NCBI RefSeq assembly: GCF_023008405.1
Contig: NZ_CP095376.1
Coordinates: 1,264,001-1,328,000, forward strand
DNA: 64,000 nucleotides
Source of the DNA: Amycolatopsis sp. FBCC-B4732
GTDB taxonomy: Bacteria > Actinomycetota > Actinomycetes > Mycobacteriales > Pseudonocardiaceae
Direction of reading: 5' to 3'
Shown here: positions 51,975 to 62,436 of the stretch, piece by piece
How positions within the stretch are numbered: position 1 is the stretch's first letter
How the letters are laid out: each line of letters opens with the position of its first letter
Translations under genes and position numbers: made by a program
The notes under the pieces: generated by a model
Seen by the model: the letters and a program-made list of their open reading frames with translations, nothing else
Told to the model about the DNA's origin: nothing
Database searches by the model: none

Positions 51975-52240
51975 CTTTCGGCGAACTGGCCTCCGGGCCG
52001 CCGCTGAGCGTGCACCTGCGTACGGGGCCGGCGGAGGTGTGCGAAGTCGTCGTCCGGACCGCCGGGTCCGCGCGCCGTTTCCGCCGCTGACCAGCTGAAC
52101 CGCCTCTTCGAAGGGCACGGCCTGTCGATCCCGCCGCCGCGCTCCCTTCGAGAGGTGGTCCTCGCGCACCGGTCGGGCCCGACCGCGTCCTCGTCTCCTG
52201 CTTCGGCGACGACCCGGCGCGATCCCGCACAGCGCCGTCA
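51975..52240 (+). pseudogene. Possible decayed coding fragment before uvrB
   Basis: Protein-like stretches continue across frames here: GPPLSVHLRTGPAEVCEVVVRTAGSA in one, ADQLNRLFEGHGLSIPPPRS in another, then PDRVLVSCFGDDPA back in the first. Two small shifts would join them. I do not recognise the family. The 359-bp gap between the DUF5685 gene and uvrB has nothing else apart from the uvrB promoter. Confidence 0.3.
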
Positions 52241-52317
52241 CGGGCGGCGAAGTCACCTCCGTGACGGTGTTCCGACCCTCCTGACCAGGGCCGACGGAAA
52301 TTGTCGGTGGTGCGTCG

Positions 52318-52323
52318 TACTCT
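52318..52323 (+). promoter_or_regulatory. -10 element of uvrB (leaderless)
   Basis: TACTCT ends 7 nt before the uvrB GTG, no ribosome site between. I looked for an actinobacterial LexA box (TCGAAC-N4-GTTCGA) and found none. Confidence 0.5.
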
Positions 52324-52330
52324 GGTCGAC

Positions 52331-54487
<2,157 letters not shown>

Positions 54488-54515
54488 CCGCGTCGGCCTG
54501 AGGGGGCACCTGGCG

Positions 54516-54632
54516 ATGAACATCAAGGAGGCGGAGCGGCGGGCGGCGGAGGTCGCCCACCGGCGCTCGGCCCGGTCGGCGTTCGTGCGGTTCTCGCAGA
54601 CCGGCCTCGAACGGGTGAGGCGGGAACCGTGA
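54516..54632 (+). CDS. 38-residue coupled small protein
   Basis: A short frame, MNIKEAERRAAEVAHRR to ending RVRREP, basic and helical. Its stop TGA overlaps the GTG start of the MmcQ gene (GTGA), and GAGGGGG lies about 9 nt before its ATG. Both features suggest it is translated and couples the next gene. No family recognised; it may also be only a leader peptide. Confidence 0.5.
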   Translation: MNIKEAERRAAEVAHRRSARSAFVRFSQTGLERVRREP

Positions 54633-54976
54633 ACATCGAAGCCGTCGTCGCGTACTGCCTCGCCAAGGCCGGCGCGCAGGAGTCCTACCCCTTCGGCGAT
54701 CACGTGCTCGTCGCCAAGGTCGGCGGCAAGGGCTTCGCGTTCATCGGGCAGGACGAACCCGGCAGCGTCGCCGTGAAATGCGGTGCCACCCAGGAAGAAG
54801 CGGCCGAGATCCGCGCCCGCCACCCGGGCGCGGTGACCGTGATGGACTACCTCGGCCGCTACGGCTGGAACCGCGTCGAACTCGGCGCCGGGGTGCCGGA
54901 CGCCGAGCTCGAGGAGCTGATCGACACGTCCTACGACTCCGTCGTCGCGCGGTTGCCGAAGGCGAAACGCCCTTAG
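54629..54976 (+). CDS. MmcQ/YjbR-family DNA-binding protein
   Basis: 115 residues of the CyaY-like MmcQ/YjbR fold: AYCLAKAGAQESYPFGDHVLVAKVGGKGFAFI followed by VAVKCGATQEEAAEIRARHPG and YGWNRVELGAGVPDAELEELIDTSYDSVVARLPK-type C terminus (about 85 to 112). Members bind DNA loosely; the biological role is unclear. The gene is coupled to the small frame upstream (GTGA) and its stop shares TTAG with the convergent VOC gene. Confidence 0.87.
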   Translation: MNIEAVVAYCLAKAGAQESYPFGDHVLVAKVGGKGFAFIGQDEPGSVAVKCGATQEEAAEIRARHPGAVTVMDYLGRYGWNRVELGAGVPDAELEELIDTSYDSVVARLPKAKRP

Positions 54977-55359
54977 GGCGCCGGGGCGTTCTCGTCCGGC
55001 TGCAGCAGGCCGAAGACGTTGCCCTCGGTGTCCTTGCAGTAGGCCAGCCACCCGACCCCGGGAACCGGGTTCTTCGGCAGGGCCAGCGACCCGCCGGCGT
55101 CGTTGACGTCCCCGAGCACGGCATCGAGGTCGGTCACGGCGATGGTGTTCACGAACCCGTGAACCGGCGCGGACGCCTCGGGTGCGGGACCTTGACGCGG
55201 GAGGAGCCCGCCGTCGATGCCGTTGCCCTCGCCGGTCGAGATCACCCAGTACGGGGCGTCGCCCCAGCGCTCGAACTTCCAGCCGAACACGCTGGTGTAG
55301 AACGCCACCGCGCGCTCGGGGTCACCCGCGTGGATTTCGAAGTGGACGGGACGAGGCAT
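54973..55359 (-). CDS. VOC-superfamily (glyoxalase-like) protein
   Basis: 128 residues, two beta-alpha-beta-beta-beta repeats: VHFEIHAGDPERAVAFYTSVFGWKFERW and NTIAVTDLDAVLGDVNDAGGSLALP, then DTEGNVFGLLQPDEN with the terminal metal-side Glu in EGN. The His of HFEIHA and this acidic residue would bind a metal. Substrate unknown; related proteins give resistance or act in small-molecule breakdown. GGAGG precedes the ATG. Confidence 0.88.
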   Translation of the reverse strand: MPRPVHFEIHAGDPERAVAFYTSVFGWKFERWGDAPYWVISTGEGNGIDGGLLPRQGPAPEASAPVHGFVNTIAVTDLDAVLGDVNDAGGSLALPKNPVPGVGWLAYCKDTEGNVFGLLQPDENAPAP

Positions 55360-55417
55360 GCCGCCTCCTCGGGCCGGGCCGTCAGGTGCCGTGAGACTAC
55401 GCCCGGCCCGGCGAATG

Positions 55418-56809
55418 TCACAGCGGTGGCCGCTCCGTCAGGGTGAGGTCCGCGTCGAACGTCGGGAAGCCCGCCGGGGCGCTGCGTGCCGTCAACGCCG
55501 ACGTCGGCGGCAGGCCCGCCCAGCGGCGGATCGTCGCCGTCGCCTGCGCCGCCTCGGCCGGGGGCAGCTGGGCGATCTTCGAGCCGTGGTTGCCGCCCTG
55601 GACGTAGTAGCGGTACGAGTCCCGGCTGCCCCGGCCCAGCTCGAACGGCTCCGCGCCCCACGGGTCGTTCGAGCCGTACACGAACAGCAGGCGCGAGCCG
55701 TGGGTCTTCACCCAGAAGTCGATGTCCGGCATGGCCAGGTAGTCGAAGCGCGGCAGGCGGATCGACGCCGGGACGAACGTCTTCGGCTGGTCGGCGCCCG
55801 GGTAGCGGAGCAGGTCGCGCAGGTAGCTGTCGTACGCCTCGGGGGAGCCGAGCTGGACCGCGGCCTGGTAGTAGTACGGGATGTAGGGCGCCAGGTCCTG
55901 GTCGGAGTACGTGTTGAGGCTTTCCACCTTCTCGTACCAGGCGTAGACGTCCGCCGCGGGGGCGCCGGCCGCCGGGATCGTCGCGCAGTCCGCCTGGGTC
56001 TGGTACTGCCAGAAGGCGAAGTACGAGTCGATCACCGAGATCTCGAGGGACTTGTCGGCCGAGCCGACGATCGAGAACGTCAACCCGCGCTGCGCCGCGT
56101 CCGCCGCGGCGATCGCCCCCAGCTCGTCACGTCGCTTCAGCGCGTCGCGCTGGATCGCCTTCAACGCGTCGCGGCAGCCCGGGTCGTTGCCGGCGCGCGA
56201 GAGGAACCGGTTGTAGACGTCGATCGGGTCGATGACGTCGTTGGGTGCGACGTAGGGGACCGTGCCGTCGACGTCGTCGGGGAAGAAGCGCCGGAAGTAC
56301 GTCGCGGTCATGCCGCCTTTGCTGCCGCCGGTCGCCAGCCACTTGCCCGGGTAGATCGCCTTGAACGCCTGGACCGCGCGGTGCTCGTCGGCGGCGGCCT
56401 GCCAGACCGTCAGCTGCTTCGCCCAGTTCTCCGGCTCCGGCCGCGAAGGCGTGAAGTAGCGGTACTCCATCGACAGCTGGTTGCCGTCGACGATCTGCGT
56501 CGGCTCGGACCGGTTGGCGGAGCCGCTGACGTTGTAGCCGCTCGTGAAGGCGACCGTCGGGGCGGCGAAGTCGCGGTGCAGCAGGGTGAACCGCTGCTGG
56601 AACGTGCCCGCGCCCGGGTGGCGGTGGTCGGCGGGCTGCGTGTACGTCAGCTTGAAGAACCGGAAGCCGGCCGGGGCCGGGTCCTCCGAAGTGATCGTCA
56701 GGCCGGGGATCTTCTGCAGCTCGGCCTTGATGTCGGGGGCGGCCGCGGCCGCCGGGGCCAGGCCCGCCGTCGCCAGCAGGACCGCCGCGGCGGTGAACAG
56801 TCTGCGCAT
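55418..56809 (-). CDS. Secreted S28-type tripeptidyl aminopeptidase
   Basis: 463 residues. A Sec signal peptide (MRRLF, then a hydrophobic stretch ending AAAAAP) precedes a serine peptidase of the S28/PS-10 group. The nucleophile is in ATGGSKGGMTATYFRRFFPDD, the acid in YGSNDPWGAEPF, and the His in GGNHGSK. Streptomyces homologs remove tripeptides from proteins outside the cell. ATG at 56809 with GAGGG upstream is chosen over a start at 56827. The gap 56810 to 57089 (280 bp) shows no gene. Confidence 0.88.
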   Translation of the reverse strand: MRRLFTAAAVLLATAGLAPAAAAAPDIKAELQKIPGLTITSEDPAPAGFRFFKLTYTQPADHRHPGAGTFQQRFTLLHRDFAAPTVAFTSGYNVSGSANRSEPTQIVDGNQLSMEYRYFTPSRPEPENWAKQLTVWQAAADEHRAVQAFKAIYPGKWLATGGSKGGMTATYFRRFFPDDVDGTVPYVAPNDVIDPIDVYNRFLSRAGNDPGCRDALKAIQRDALKRRDELGAIAAADAAQRGLTFSIVGSADKSLEISVIDSYFAFWQYQTQADCATIPAAGAPAADVYAWYEKVESLNTYSDQDLAPYIPYYYQAAVQLGSPEAYDSYLRDLLRYPGADQPKTFVPASIRLPRFDYLAMPDIDFWVKTHGSRLLFVYGSNDPWGAEPFELGRGSRDSYRYYVQGGNHGSKIAQLPPAEAAQATATIRRWAGLPPTSALTARSAPAGFPTFDADLTLTERPPL

Positions 56810-57089
56810 CGAGCACCCTCCTGGCACGCCGGACCCTCCGAGACAGCCGGGGCTCCGCTACCCGGACCCCCGAAAGACCCTCCGTGGGACCCTCACAGAA
56901 CCGGTGGAGGTCGGCAATCGGCTGTCCGGGCGCAGATTCGGTCAGGACCCGACTTTCGGCGGGTGCGGCCGACGCCGGGTCGGCGTCCTCGGCCGTGCGC
57001 AGCCGCGGGCACCGTGCGAGTTGTCGGCGTGATCGGCGCCACGTTACCGTCCGAAGCCGTAGGCACCGGCATCGAGCGAGGGGTCCGCC

Positions 57090-57590
57090 ATGAAGGTTTC
57101 CGACTGCCCTACGACACAGGTCGAAGTCCGCATCGAAGCGTCGCCGGACGAGGTCTGGTCCTGGCTGCTGGACGTCGACCTGCCGGCCCGCTTCTCCACC
57201 GAGTTCCAGGGCGGTGGCTGGGTCGACGGCTTCGAGCCCGGCCTCGGCGCGCGGTTCCGCGGCCGCAACTCCCACCCGGTCGCCGGGGAGTGGGAGACGG
57301 TCTCGACGGTGACCGGTTACGAGCCGGGGCGGCTGTTCGCGTGGGCCGTCATGGACGTGACCAACCCCGCCGCGTCGTGGAAGTTCGAGCTCGTCCCGGA
57401 CGGCGGCGGCACGCTCCTGCGTCAGTGGGCCCAGATCGGCCCCGGCCCGTCCAACCTGACGACCATCATCGGCTCGATGCCCGAGCACGAGGAAGAGATC
57501 GTCGCCATGCGGCTGGGCGAGTTGCAGGCCAACATGCAGAAGACCGTCGAAGGCATCAAGGCCCTGGCCGAAACCGGCGTACGCGCCTAA
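57090..57590 (+). CDS. SRPBCC-family (START-like) protein
   Basis: 166 residues with the helix-grip pattern QVEVRIEASPDEVWSWLLDVDLPARFS, a beta-rich middle, and a long final helix. The group includes polyketide cyclases and ligand carriers; the ligand here is unknown. GCGAGGGG lies about 8 nt before the ATG. The stop shares CTAA with the convergent enoyl-CoA hydratase gene. Confidence 0.82.
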   Translation: MKVSDCPTTQVEVRIEASPDEVWSWLLDVDLPARFSTEFQGGGWVDGFEPGLGARFRGRNSHPVAGEWETVSTVTGYEPGRLFAWAVMDVTNPAASWKFELVPDGGGTLLRQWAQIGPGPSNLTTIIGSMPEHEEEIVAMRLGELQANMQKTVEGIKALAETGVRA

Positions 57591-58327
57591 CGCAGCACCC
57601 GGTCCACATAGGACTTGACGGCGGCGAGCGCGGCCGGCGACTGCCACAGCCGTTCGACCTCGGGGTCGTCGGAGTGGCGGTACTCGGCGATGCGCTCGTG
57701 GAAGGGCTGCCGGATCTGGGCCTTGGTGTGCGCGAACGCCCCGGCCGGCAGCTCACCGAGCCGGCTCGCGACGGCCAGCGCCCGCTCGAGCACCTCGTCC
57801 GGCGGCGCCAGCTCGTCGACCAGGCCGGCGGCCAGCGCGTCCTCGCCGCCGCGGGTTTCGCCCGAGTAGGCGAGCGAGGGCAACGGCGCCGTGCCGTAGG
57901 CGCAGCGCAGGATTTCCAGCGCGGCCAGCGGGAACGGCACCCCGACCAGCAGCTCGGTCACGCCGACCGTGCCGGAGCCGAGCACGCGGTGGTCGCACGC
58001 GGCGGCGAGCACCGCACCGCCGGCGACGGCGTGCCCGTTGAGCGCGGCCACGACCGGACGCGGGCAGCCGAACACCGCCAGCAGCGCGTCCGACAGCAGC
58101 GGCAGGAACTGCGCCACGTACGACGCGCCGCCGTCGTCGATGCGCTTGAGGTCGACGCCCGCGGAAAAGACGCGCCCGGTGCCGGTGAGCACGACCGCGC
58201 GGGCTTGTTCGACCTCCTCCAGCCGCAGCACGAGGTCGCGGCACGAGTCCGTGTCGAGGGTGTTGCCGCCGCCGTGGTCGATCCGCAGCACGGCGATGTC
58301 GTGGTGGCTCTCCAGCTTGATCGGCAC
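57587..58327 (-). CDS. Enoyl-CoA hydratase/isomerase family protein
   Basis: 246 residues of the crotonase fold. The oxyanion-hole region GVDLKRI and ALNGHAVAGGAVLAAACDHRVLG are clear. In a hydratase the two catalytic Glu follow about GE..L and E; here TELLVGVPFPLAALEILR leaves Glu in one position, so hydratase is plausible but isomerase or hydrolase is possible. TACGGT ends 7 nt before its GTG start. It is the third gene of this area in a bidirectional stop overlap. Confidence 0.85.
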   Translation of the reverse strand: MPIKLESHHDIAVLRIDHGGGNTLDTDSCRDLVLRLEEVEQARAVVLTGTGRVFSAGVDLKRIDDGGASYVAQFLPLLSDALLAVFGCPRPVVAALNGHAVAGGAVLAAACDHRVLGSGTVGVTELLVGVPFPLAALEILRCAYGTAPLPSLAYSGETRGGEDALAAGLVDELAPPDEVLERALAVASRLGELPAGAFAHTKAQIRQPFHERIAEYRHSDDPEVERLWQSPAALAAVKSYVDRVLR

Positions 58328-58334
58328 GCGCCCG

Positions 58335-58340
58335 ACCGTA
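58335..58340 (-). promoter_or_regulatory. -10 element of the enoyl-CoA hydratase gene (leaderless)
   Basis: Minus-strand TACGGT ends 7 nt before the GTG start, no ribosome site between. It lies in the 19-bp gap after the ABC permease gene. Confidence 0.45.
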
Positions 58341-58346
58341 CCGGCT

Positions 58347-59273
58347 TCAGCTCGTGATGTCCTTCCGGGCGAACCGCCGTCCGGCGTAGAGGAAGAACAC
58401 CGTTCCGTAGATGACCGCCGAAAGCAGGCCGCTCGCCAGGTTCGTCCAGTCGACGTCGGTGGAGATCAGGTCCATCCACGAGAACGCGTAGTGCGTCGGC
58501 AGGTAGTTGCGCAGGCCCTCCAGCGCCGTGATCTGGTCCAGGATCTGCGACAGGATCGCCACCAGCACCGCGCCGCCGACCGCGCCCAGTGGGGCGTCCG
58601 TCGACACGCTCAGCGCGAGCGCCAGGCCGGCCACCCAGGCCAGCTGCAGGATGATGTACACAGTGGACAGTGCGATGGCCAGCAGGCTGTCGCCGAACGA
58701 AACCGCGTCGCCGGTGGGGCTGATCGCGTCGCCCGCGCCGTACCAGAGCACGCCGACGCCCAGTGCTACCAAGGGCAGCAGCACCAGCGCGGACGCCGAA
58801 AGCAGCCCGGACACGATCGCCTTCTGCCGCAGCACGCGCCGCCGCGGCACCGGCACCGACAGCAGGTACTTCAGGCTCGACCACGACGCCTCGCTCGCGA
58901 TCGTGTCGCCGAAGAACAGCGCCACGATCATCGGCAGCAGGAACGTCCCCGACACGAACAGCGCCAGCACGACGAAGTTCGGCGCGGACGCGGTGGCCAG
59001 GTCGACGAACCCGCCGCTGCGCCGGTTCGGGTTCGACTGCCCGGCCTCGAACGCGAGGACCAGGATGAACGGCAGGATCGCGACGAACCCGAGCAGGAAC
59101 TGCGTGCGCCGCCGCTTGAGCTGGCGCCGCAGCTCGACGCCGAGCCGCAGCGTCCGCCGGGCGCTGTAGCCCTCGACGGCGCCGTCCGGCCCGACGCCGG
59201 CGTGTTCGGCCGAAGCGACGTCGCTCAGCTCGTCCAGCGCGTGCGGGTCGGTGTGCACCCCGGAATCACTCAC
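58347..59273 (-). CDS. ABC-2 type transporter permease
   Basis: 308 residues. About 60 cytoplasmic residues, then six membrane segments (FLLGFVAILPFILVLAF, FVVLALFVSGTFLLPMIVALFFG, LLSASALVLLPLVALGVGVLWYG, LLAIALSTVYIILQLAWVAGLALAL and two more) in the ABC-2 pattern. It pairs with the ATPase domain encoded just upstream: the GTG start overlaps that gene's stop (GTGA). The exported substrate is unknown. Confidence 0.88.
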   Translation of the reverse strand: MSDSGVHTDPHALDELSDVASAEHAGVGPDGAVEGYSARRTLRLGVELRRQLKRRRTQFLLGFVAILPFILVLAFEAGQSNPNRRSGGFVDLATASAPNFVVLALFVSGTFLLPMIVALFFGDTIASEASWSSLKYLLSVPVPRRRVLRQKAIVSGLLSASALVLLPLVALGVGVLWYGAGDAISPTGDAVSFGDSLLAIALSTVYIILQLAWVAGLALALSVSTDAPLGAVGGAVLVAILSQILDQITALEGLRNYLPTHYAFSWMDLISTDVDWTNLASGLLSAVIYGTVFFLYAGRRFARKDITS

Positions 59274-62131
59274 GACTCTTCTCCGACCAGTTGCAGGAAC
59301 GCGTCTTCCAGCCGGCGCCGGGGCCCGGCCTGCTCCACCGCGACGCCGGCGCGCACCAGCGCGGCGACGCCTTCGGCCCGCGGCAGCACGCCGAGGTTCG
59401 CGTGCACCAGCTCGCCCTCGACGTCGACGTCGGTGACGCCGCTGAGCGCCTTGAGCGCGGCCGCGGCGGCCGCCGGGTCGTCGACCCGGAACGTCGCCTC
59501 GCCACCGGCCGCGGCCAGCTCGCCGACCTCGCCCGAGGCCACCAGCGAACCGCGGTGCATGACCACGACGTGCGTGCAGGTCTGCTCGACCTCGGCCAGC
59601 AGGTGGCTGGACACCACCACCGTGCGGCCGGTCGCGGCGTACCGCTTCAGCACCTCGCGCATCTGGTGGATCTGGGGCGGGTCGAGCCCGTTGGTCGGTT
59701 CGTCGAGCACCATCAGCTCCGGCAGGCCGAGCATGGCCTGCGCGATCGCGAGCCGCTGCCGCATGCCCTGGCTGTAGGTCCGCACCCGGCGGTCGACGGC
59801 CGAGCCGAGCCCGGCGATCTCCAGCGCCTCCGCGAAGTGCGCCTTGTCGGCAGGCCGCCCGGTCGACGCCCAGTACAGCGCCAGGTTCTCCCGGCCGGAC
59901 AGGTGCGGCAGGAAGCCGGAGCCCTCGACGAACGAGCCGATCCGCGAGAGCACCGGCGCGCCGCCGGTGATCTTGTGGCCGAAGACGCGGATGCTGCCTT
60001 CGGTCGGCGTGATCAGGCCCATCAGCATCCGCAGCGTGGTCGTCTTGCCCGCGCCGTTCGGCCCGAGCAGGCCGAGCACCTGGCCCGGTTCGACGCGGAA
60101 GGAGAGGTCCTTCACCGCGACGAACCCGCCCGGGTACTGCTTGCGCAGCCCTTCGATGACCAGCGGTGTCGTGGCCAGCTCGGGGTCGACGTCGGTGGCC
60201 CGGCGCCGGCGCAGCGCCGCGAAGAGCACCGCGGCCAGGCCGATCGCCAGTGTCACGCCGATGCCGGCCAGCTGCCCGACCGGGGCCGGCGAGCCGACCG
60301 ACGTCCCGGGCACCACCGGCACGGCCAGCGCGGTGCCGCTCGCCAGCGCGATCCGGAACACCGCGGGCGAGGCCGGGGCCGCGAACGCCTGGTCCGTCGT
60401 GCCGACGACGAGCCGCAGCGAGTGGCCGCCTTCGATCGGGCGGACGACGCCCGGCAGCGTCACGGTGACGTCGACCGGCGTGCCGTCGGCGGGCAGCCCG
60501 CTCACCCGGAACGGGGCGATCGCGTTGGCGGGCAGCACCCGCGAACCGTCCTGCCCGACGTCGTAGAGCTTCGCGAACAGCACCGCGTCCGGCTGCGGGT
60601 GGGCCGGGTCCGCGGCGACCCGCAGCCGCACGGTGGACGAGCCGCTGACGACGACCTGGCTGTCGACCGGGGCCGTGGTGAACTGCGCGGCCTGGCCCGG
60701 CGGGTCGTTGCTGAAGAGCGCGCCGAGCCGGGCGGAGCTGCTCGCGACGCCGTTGAGGCCGGGGATGCCGCTCACCGCCGCCGGGTTCGCGCCGGCCGGG
60801 CGCACCACCGCCTGGGCGGGACCGGACATCGCCAGCAGCCGCCGCTCGGTCGCGGGGCCGGTCAGGCCGGGGTAGGTGCCGGCGTTGACCGTGCGGACCG
60901 ACGGCGTCCCGTTGGCGCGCAACGTGCCCTGGACGTCGTAGCTGAAGCCGGTGCCCGGGTCGCCGCCGTTGACCGCGGTCCACAGGAAGTCGCCGATCTT
61001 GGCGCGCAGCTGCGGGCCGGGCTTGCCGCCGTCGTGGCCGCCGGTGTACCAGACCGTCTTGACCTTGCCGCCCGCCGCGGTGATCTGCCGGGCGCTGGCG
61101 TCGGACTGGTCGAGGCCGAACAGCGTGTCGCTTTCGCCCTGCACCAGCAGCGTCGGCACGGTGATCTTGTCCGTCACGGACGCGGGGGACACGCGGCGCA
61201 GCAGGTCGACGCTCGCCTGGCTCGCCTGCCCGGTGGTGCCGAGCTCGGTGTAGGCGCGGCAGACGGCGGCGGTGAAGCGGCCGCACGGGTCGGCCGGGCC
61301 GCCGCGGGGGCCGCCGCCCGCACCCGGGGGCGCCGCGGGGACGGCGGCCGCGGCTCCGGCGGCGCCGGCGGTGCTCGTGTCGGTCTCCTGCCCGGCTTCC
61401 GGCGCTTCGGCCGACGGCGACCCGCTCGACGCGGCGCCCGAGCCCGCCGAGAAGAAGATCCCGGCCCAGCTCTTCTTGAACACGCCGTCGGTGGCGAACG
61501 CACCGGCCGCCGGGGTGCCCGAAGCCGCCGGCCCCGGCGTGGCCGCGTTCGGGACCAGGCCCTGCGCTAGGTCGTTGTAGGTGATCACCGGGGCGATCGC
61601 GTCGACGCGCTTGTCCGTGCCGGCCAGCAGCAGCGAGAGCGCGCCGCCGTAGGAGGCACCGGTGACCGCGACCTTCGGGTCGCCGTTCGGATCGGTCGTC
61701 ACCTGGTGCTGCGCGACGAGCCGGTCGATCAGGTGGCTCGCGTCGGCGACTTCGCCGTCCGGGTCGTTGAGCCCGATCTTGCCGGTGCTCTTGCCGAACC
61801 CGCGCGCGGACCACGTCATCACGACGAAGCCCTTCCGCGCGAGTTCGCGGGCGTCGTCGGCGACGCTGTTCTTGTCCCCGCCGAAGCCGTGCGCCAGCAG
61901 CACCGCGGGCGCGGGCACGGTGGCGGGGAGGTAGGTGGTCGTGTCGATCTTGACCTGCTCCGCCGAGCCGGGGGCGGCGGGCAGGTCGATCAGCGCGTCC
62001 TGCGTGGGCACCGGCGCGGGTGCCGCGGGCCGCGTGATCCAGAAGACCGCGCCGGCGGCCAGGACCACGACGACGGCGGCGAGCGCGGTGAGGCGGGCTC
62101 CGCGGGTGCGCGGGAGCGGGATTCGGGGCAC
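59270..62131 (-). CDS. Extracellular alpha/beta hydrolase fused to ABC transporter ATPase
   Basis: 953 residues. One N-terminal membrane segment, then an outside hydrolase of the CocE/X-Pro dipeptidyl-peptidase type: LLAHGFGGDKNSVADDA, nucleophile GASYGGALSLLLAG, acid in QGESDTLFG, His in GGHDGGKPGP, and a beta-sandwich to ~residue 610. A second membrane segment (ASGIGVTLAIGLAAVLF-like, about 625 to 645) leads inside to a complete ABC ATPase: GPNGAGKTTTLRM, SQGMRQRLAIAQAML, LMVLDEPTNGLDPP. One chain therefore has a hydrolase outside and a motor inside. A low-complexity Ala/Gly insert sits at ~230 to 290 in the hydrolase. GTG start, TAGTTT 6 nt upstream. Operon with the permease. Confidence 0.86.
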   Translation of the reverse strand: MPRIPLPRTRGARLTALAAVVVVLAAGAVFWITRPAAPAPVPTQDALIDLPAAPGSAEQVKIDTTTYLPATVPAPAVLLAHGFGGDKNSVADDARELARKGFVVMTWSARGFGKSTGKIGLNDPDGEVADASHLIDRLVAQHQVTTDPNGDPKVAVTGASYGGALSLLLAGTDKRVDAIAPVITYNDLAQGLVPNAATPGPAASGTPAAGAFATDGVFKKSWAGIFFSAGSGAASSGSPSAEAPEAGQETDTSTAGAAGAAAAVPAAPPGAGGGPRGGPADPCGRFTAAVCRAYTELGTTGQASQASVDLLRRVSPASVTDKITVPTLLVQGESDTLFGLDQSDASARQITAAGGKVKTVWYTGGHDGGKPGPQLRAKIGDFLWTAVNGGDPGTGFSYDVQGTLRANGTPSVRTVNAGTYPGLTGPATERRLLAMSGPAQAVVRPAGANPAAVSGIPGLNGVASSSARLGALFSNDPPGQAAQFTTAPVDSQVVVSGSSTVRLRVAADPAHPQPDAVLFAKLYDVGQDGSRVLPANAIAPFRVSGLPADGTPVDVTVTLPGVVRPIEGGHSLRLVVGTTDQAFAAPASPAVFRIALASGTALAVPVVPGTSVGSPAPVGQLAGIGVTLAIGLAAVLFAALRRRRATDVDPELATTPLVIEGLRKQYPGGFVAVKDLSFRVEPGQVLGLLGPNGAGKTTTLRMLMGLITPTEGSIRVFGHKITGGAPVLSRIGSFVEGSGFLPHLSGRENLALYWASTGRPADKAHFAEALEIAGLGSAVDRRVRTYSQGMRQRLAIAQAMLGLPELMVLDEPTNGLDPPQIHQMREVLKRYAATGRTVVVSSHLLAEVEQTCTHVVVMHRGSLVASGEVGELAAAGGEATFRVDDPAAAAAALKALSGVTDVDVEGELVHANLGVLPRAEGVAALVRAGVAVEQAGPRRRLEDAFLQLVGEES

Positions 62132-62299
62132 GAAGAGAAACTATTCGAGGTTTGCTGAGAGTGCTCCGCGTGGTTCACAGCGATCACACGCCAGGAGACC
62201 ACCTGGTGGACTGAAGTGACCGAAATTACAGGACCAACCCGGTGACGTGCGGCGTTCCGGCTGGCGTTCGGGTGGGGGTAACCGGCAGACTGGAACGGC

Positions 62300-62400
62300 T
62301 GTGAGGGGAGTATTCCTTCGCGGCGGTGTCGTCAGCACGGTGGCCCTGCGCCCCCGGCACCGTCGGCCGGTGTTTTCACCGGCGGGAGAGACCTCCGGTT
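62300..62400 (+). ncRNA. yybP-ykoY manganese riboswitch upstream of terC
   Basis: The leader has the family's conserved pieces: GGGGAGTA at 62305 to 62312, a central stem CCGGTG-TTTT-CACCGG at 62367 to 62382, and GGGAGAGACCTCCGG at 62384 to 62398. The class senses Mn2+ and commonly precedes terC/alx genes. The aptamer's last eight bases ACCTCCGG (62391 to 62398) are exactly complementary to CCGGAGGT at 62420 to 62427, which holds the terC ribosome site. So in the unbound state the site may be blocked, and Mn2+ binding would free it. That switch mechanism is inference from the pairing. Confidence 0.85.
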
Positions 62401-62436
62401 AGTTGCTCATGCGCACTATCCGGAGGTTCTGGTTCC

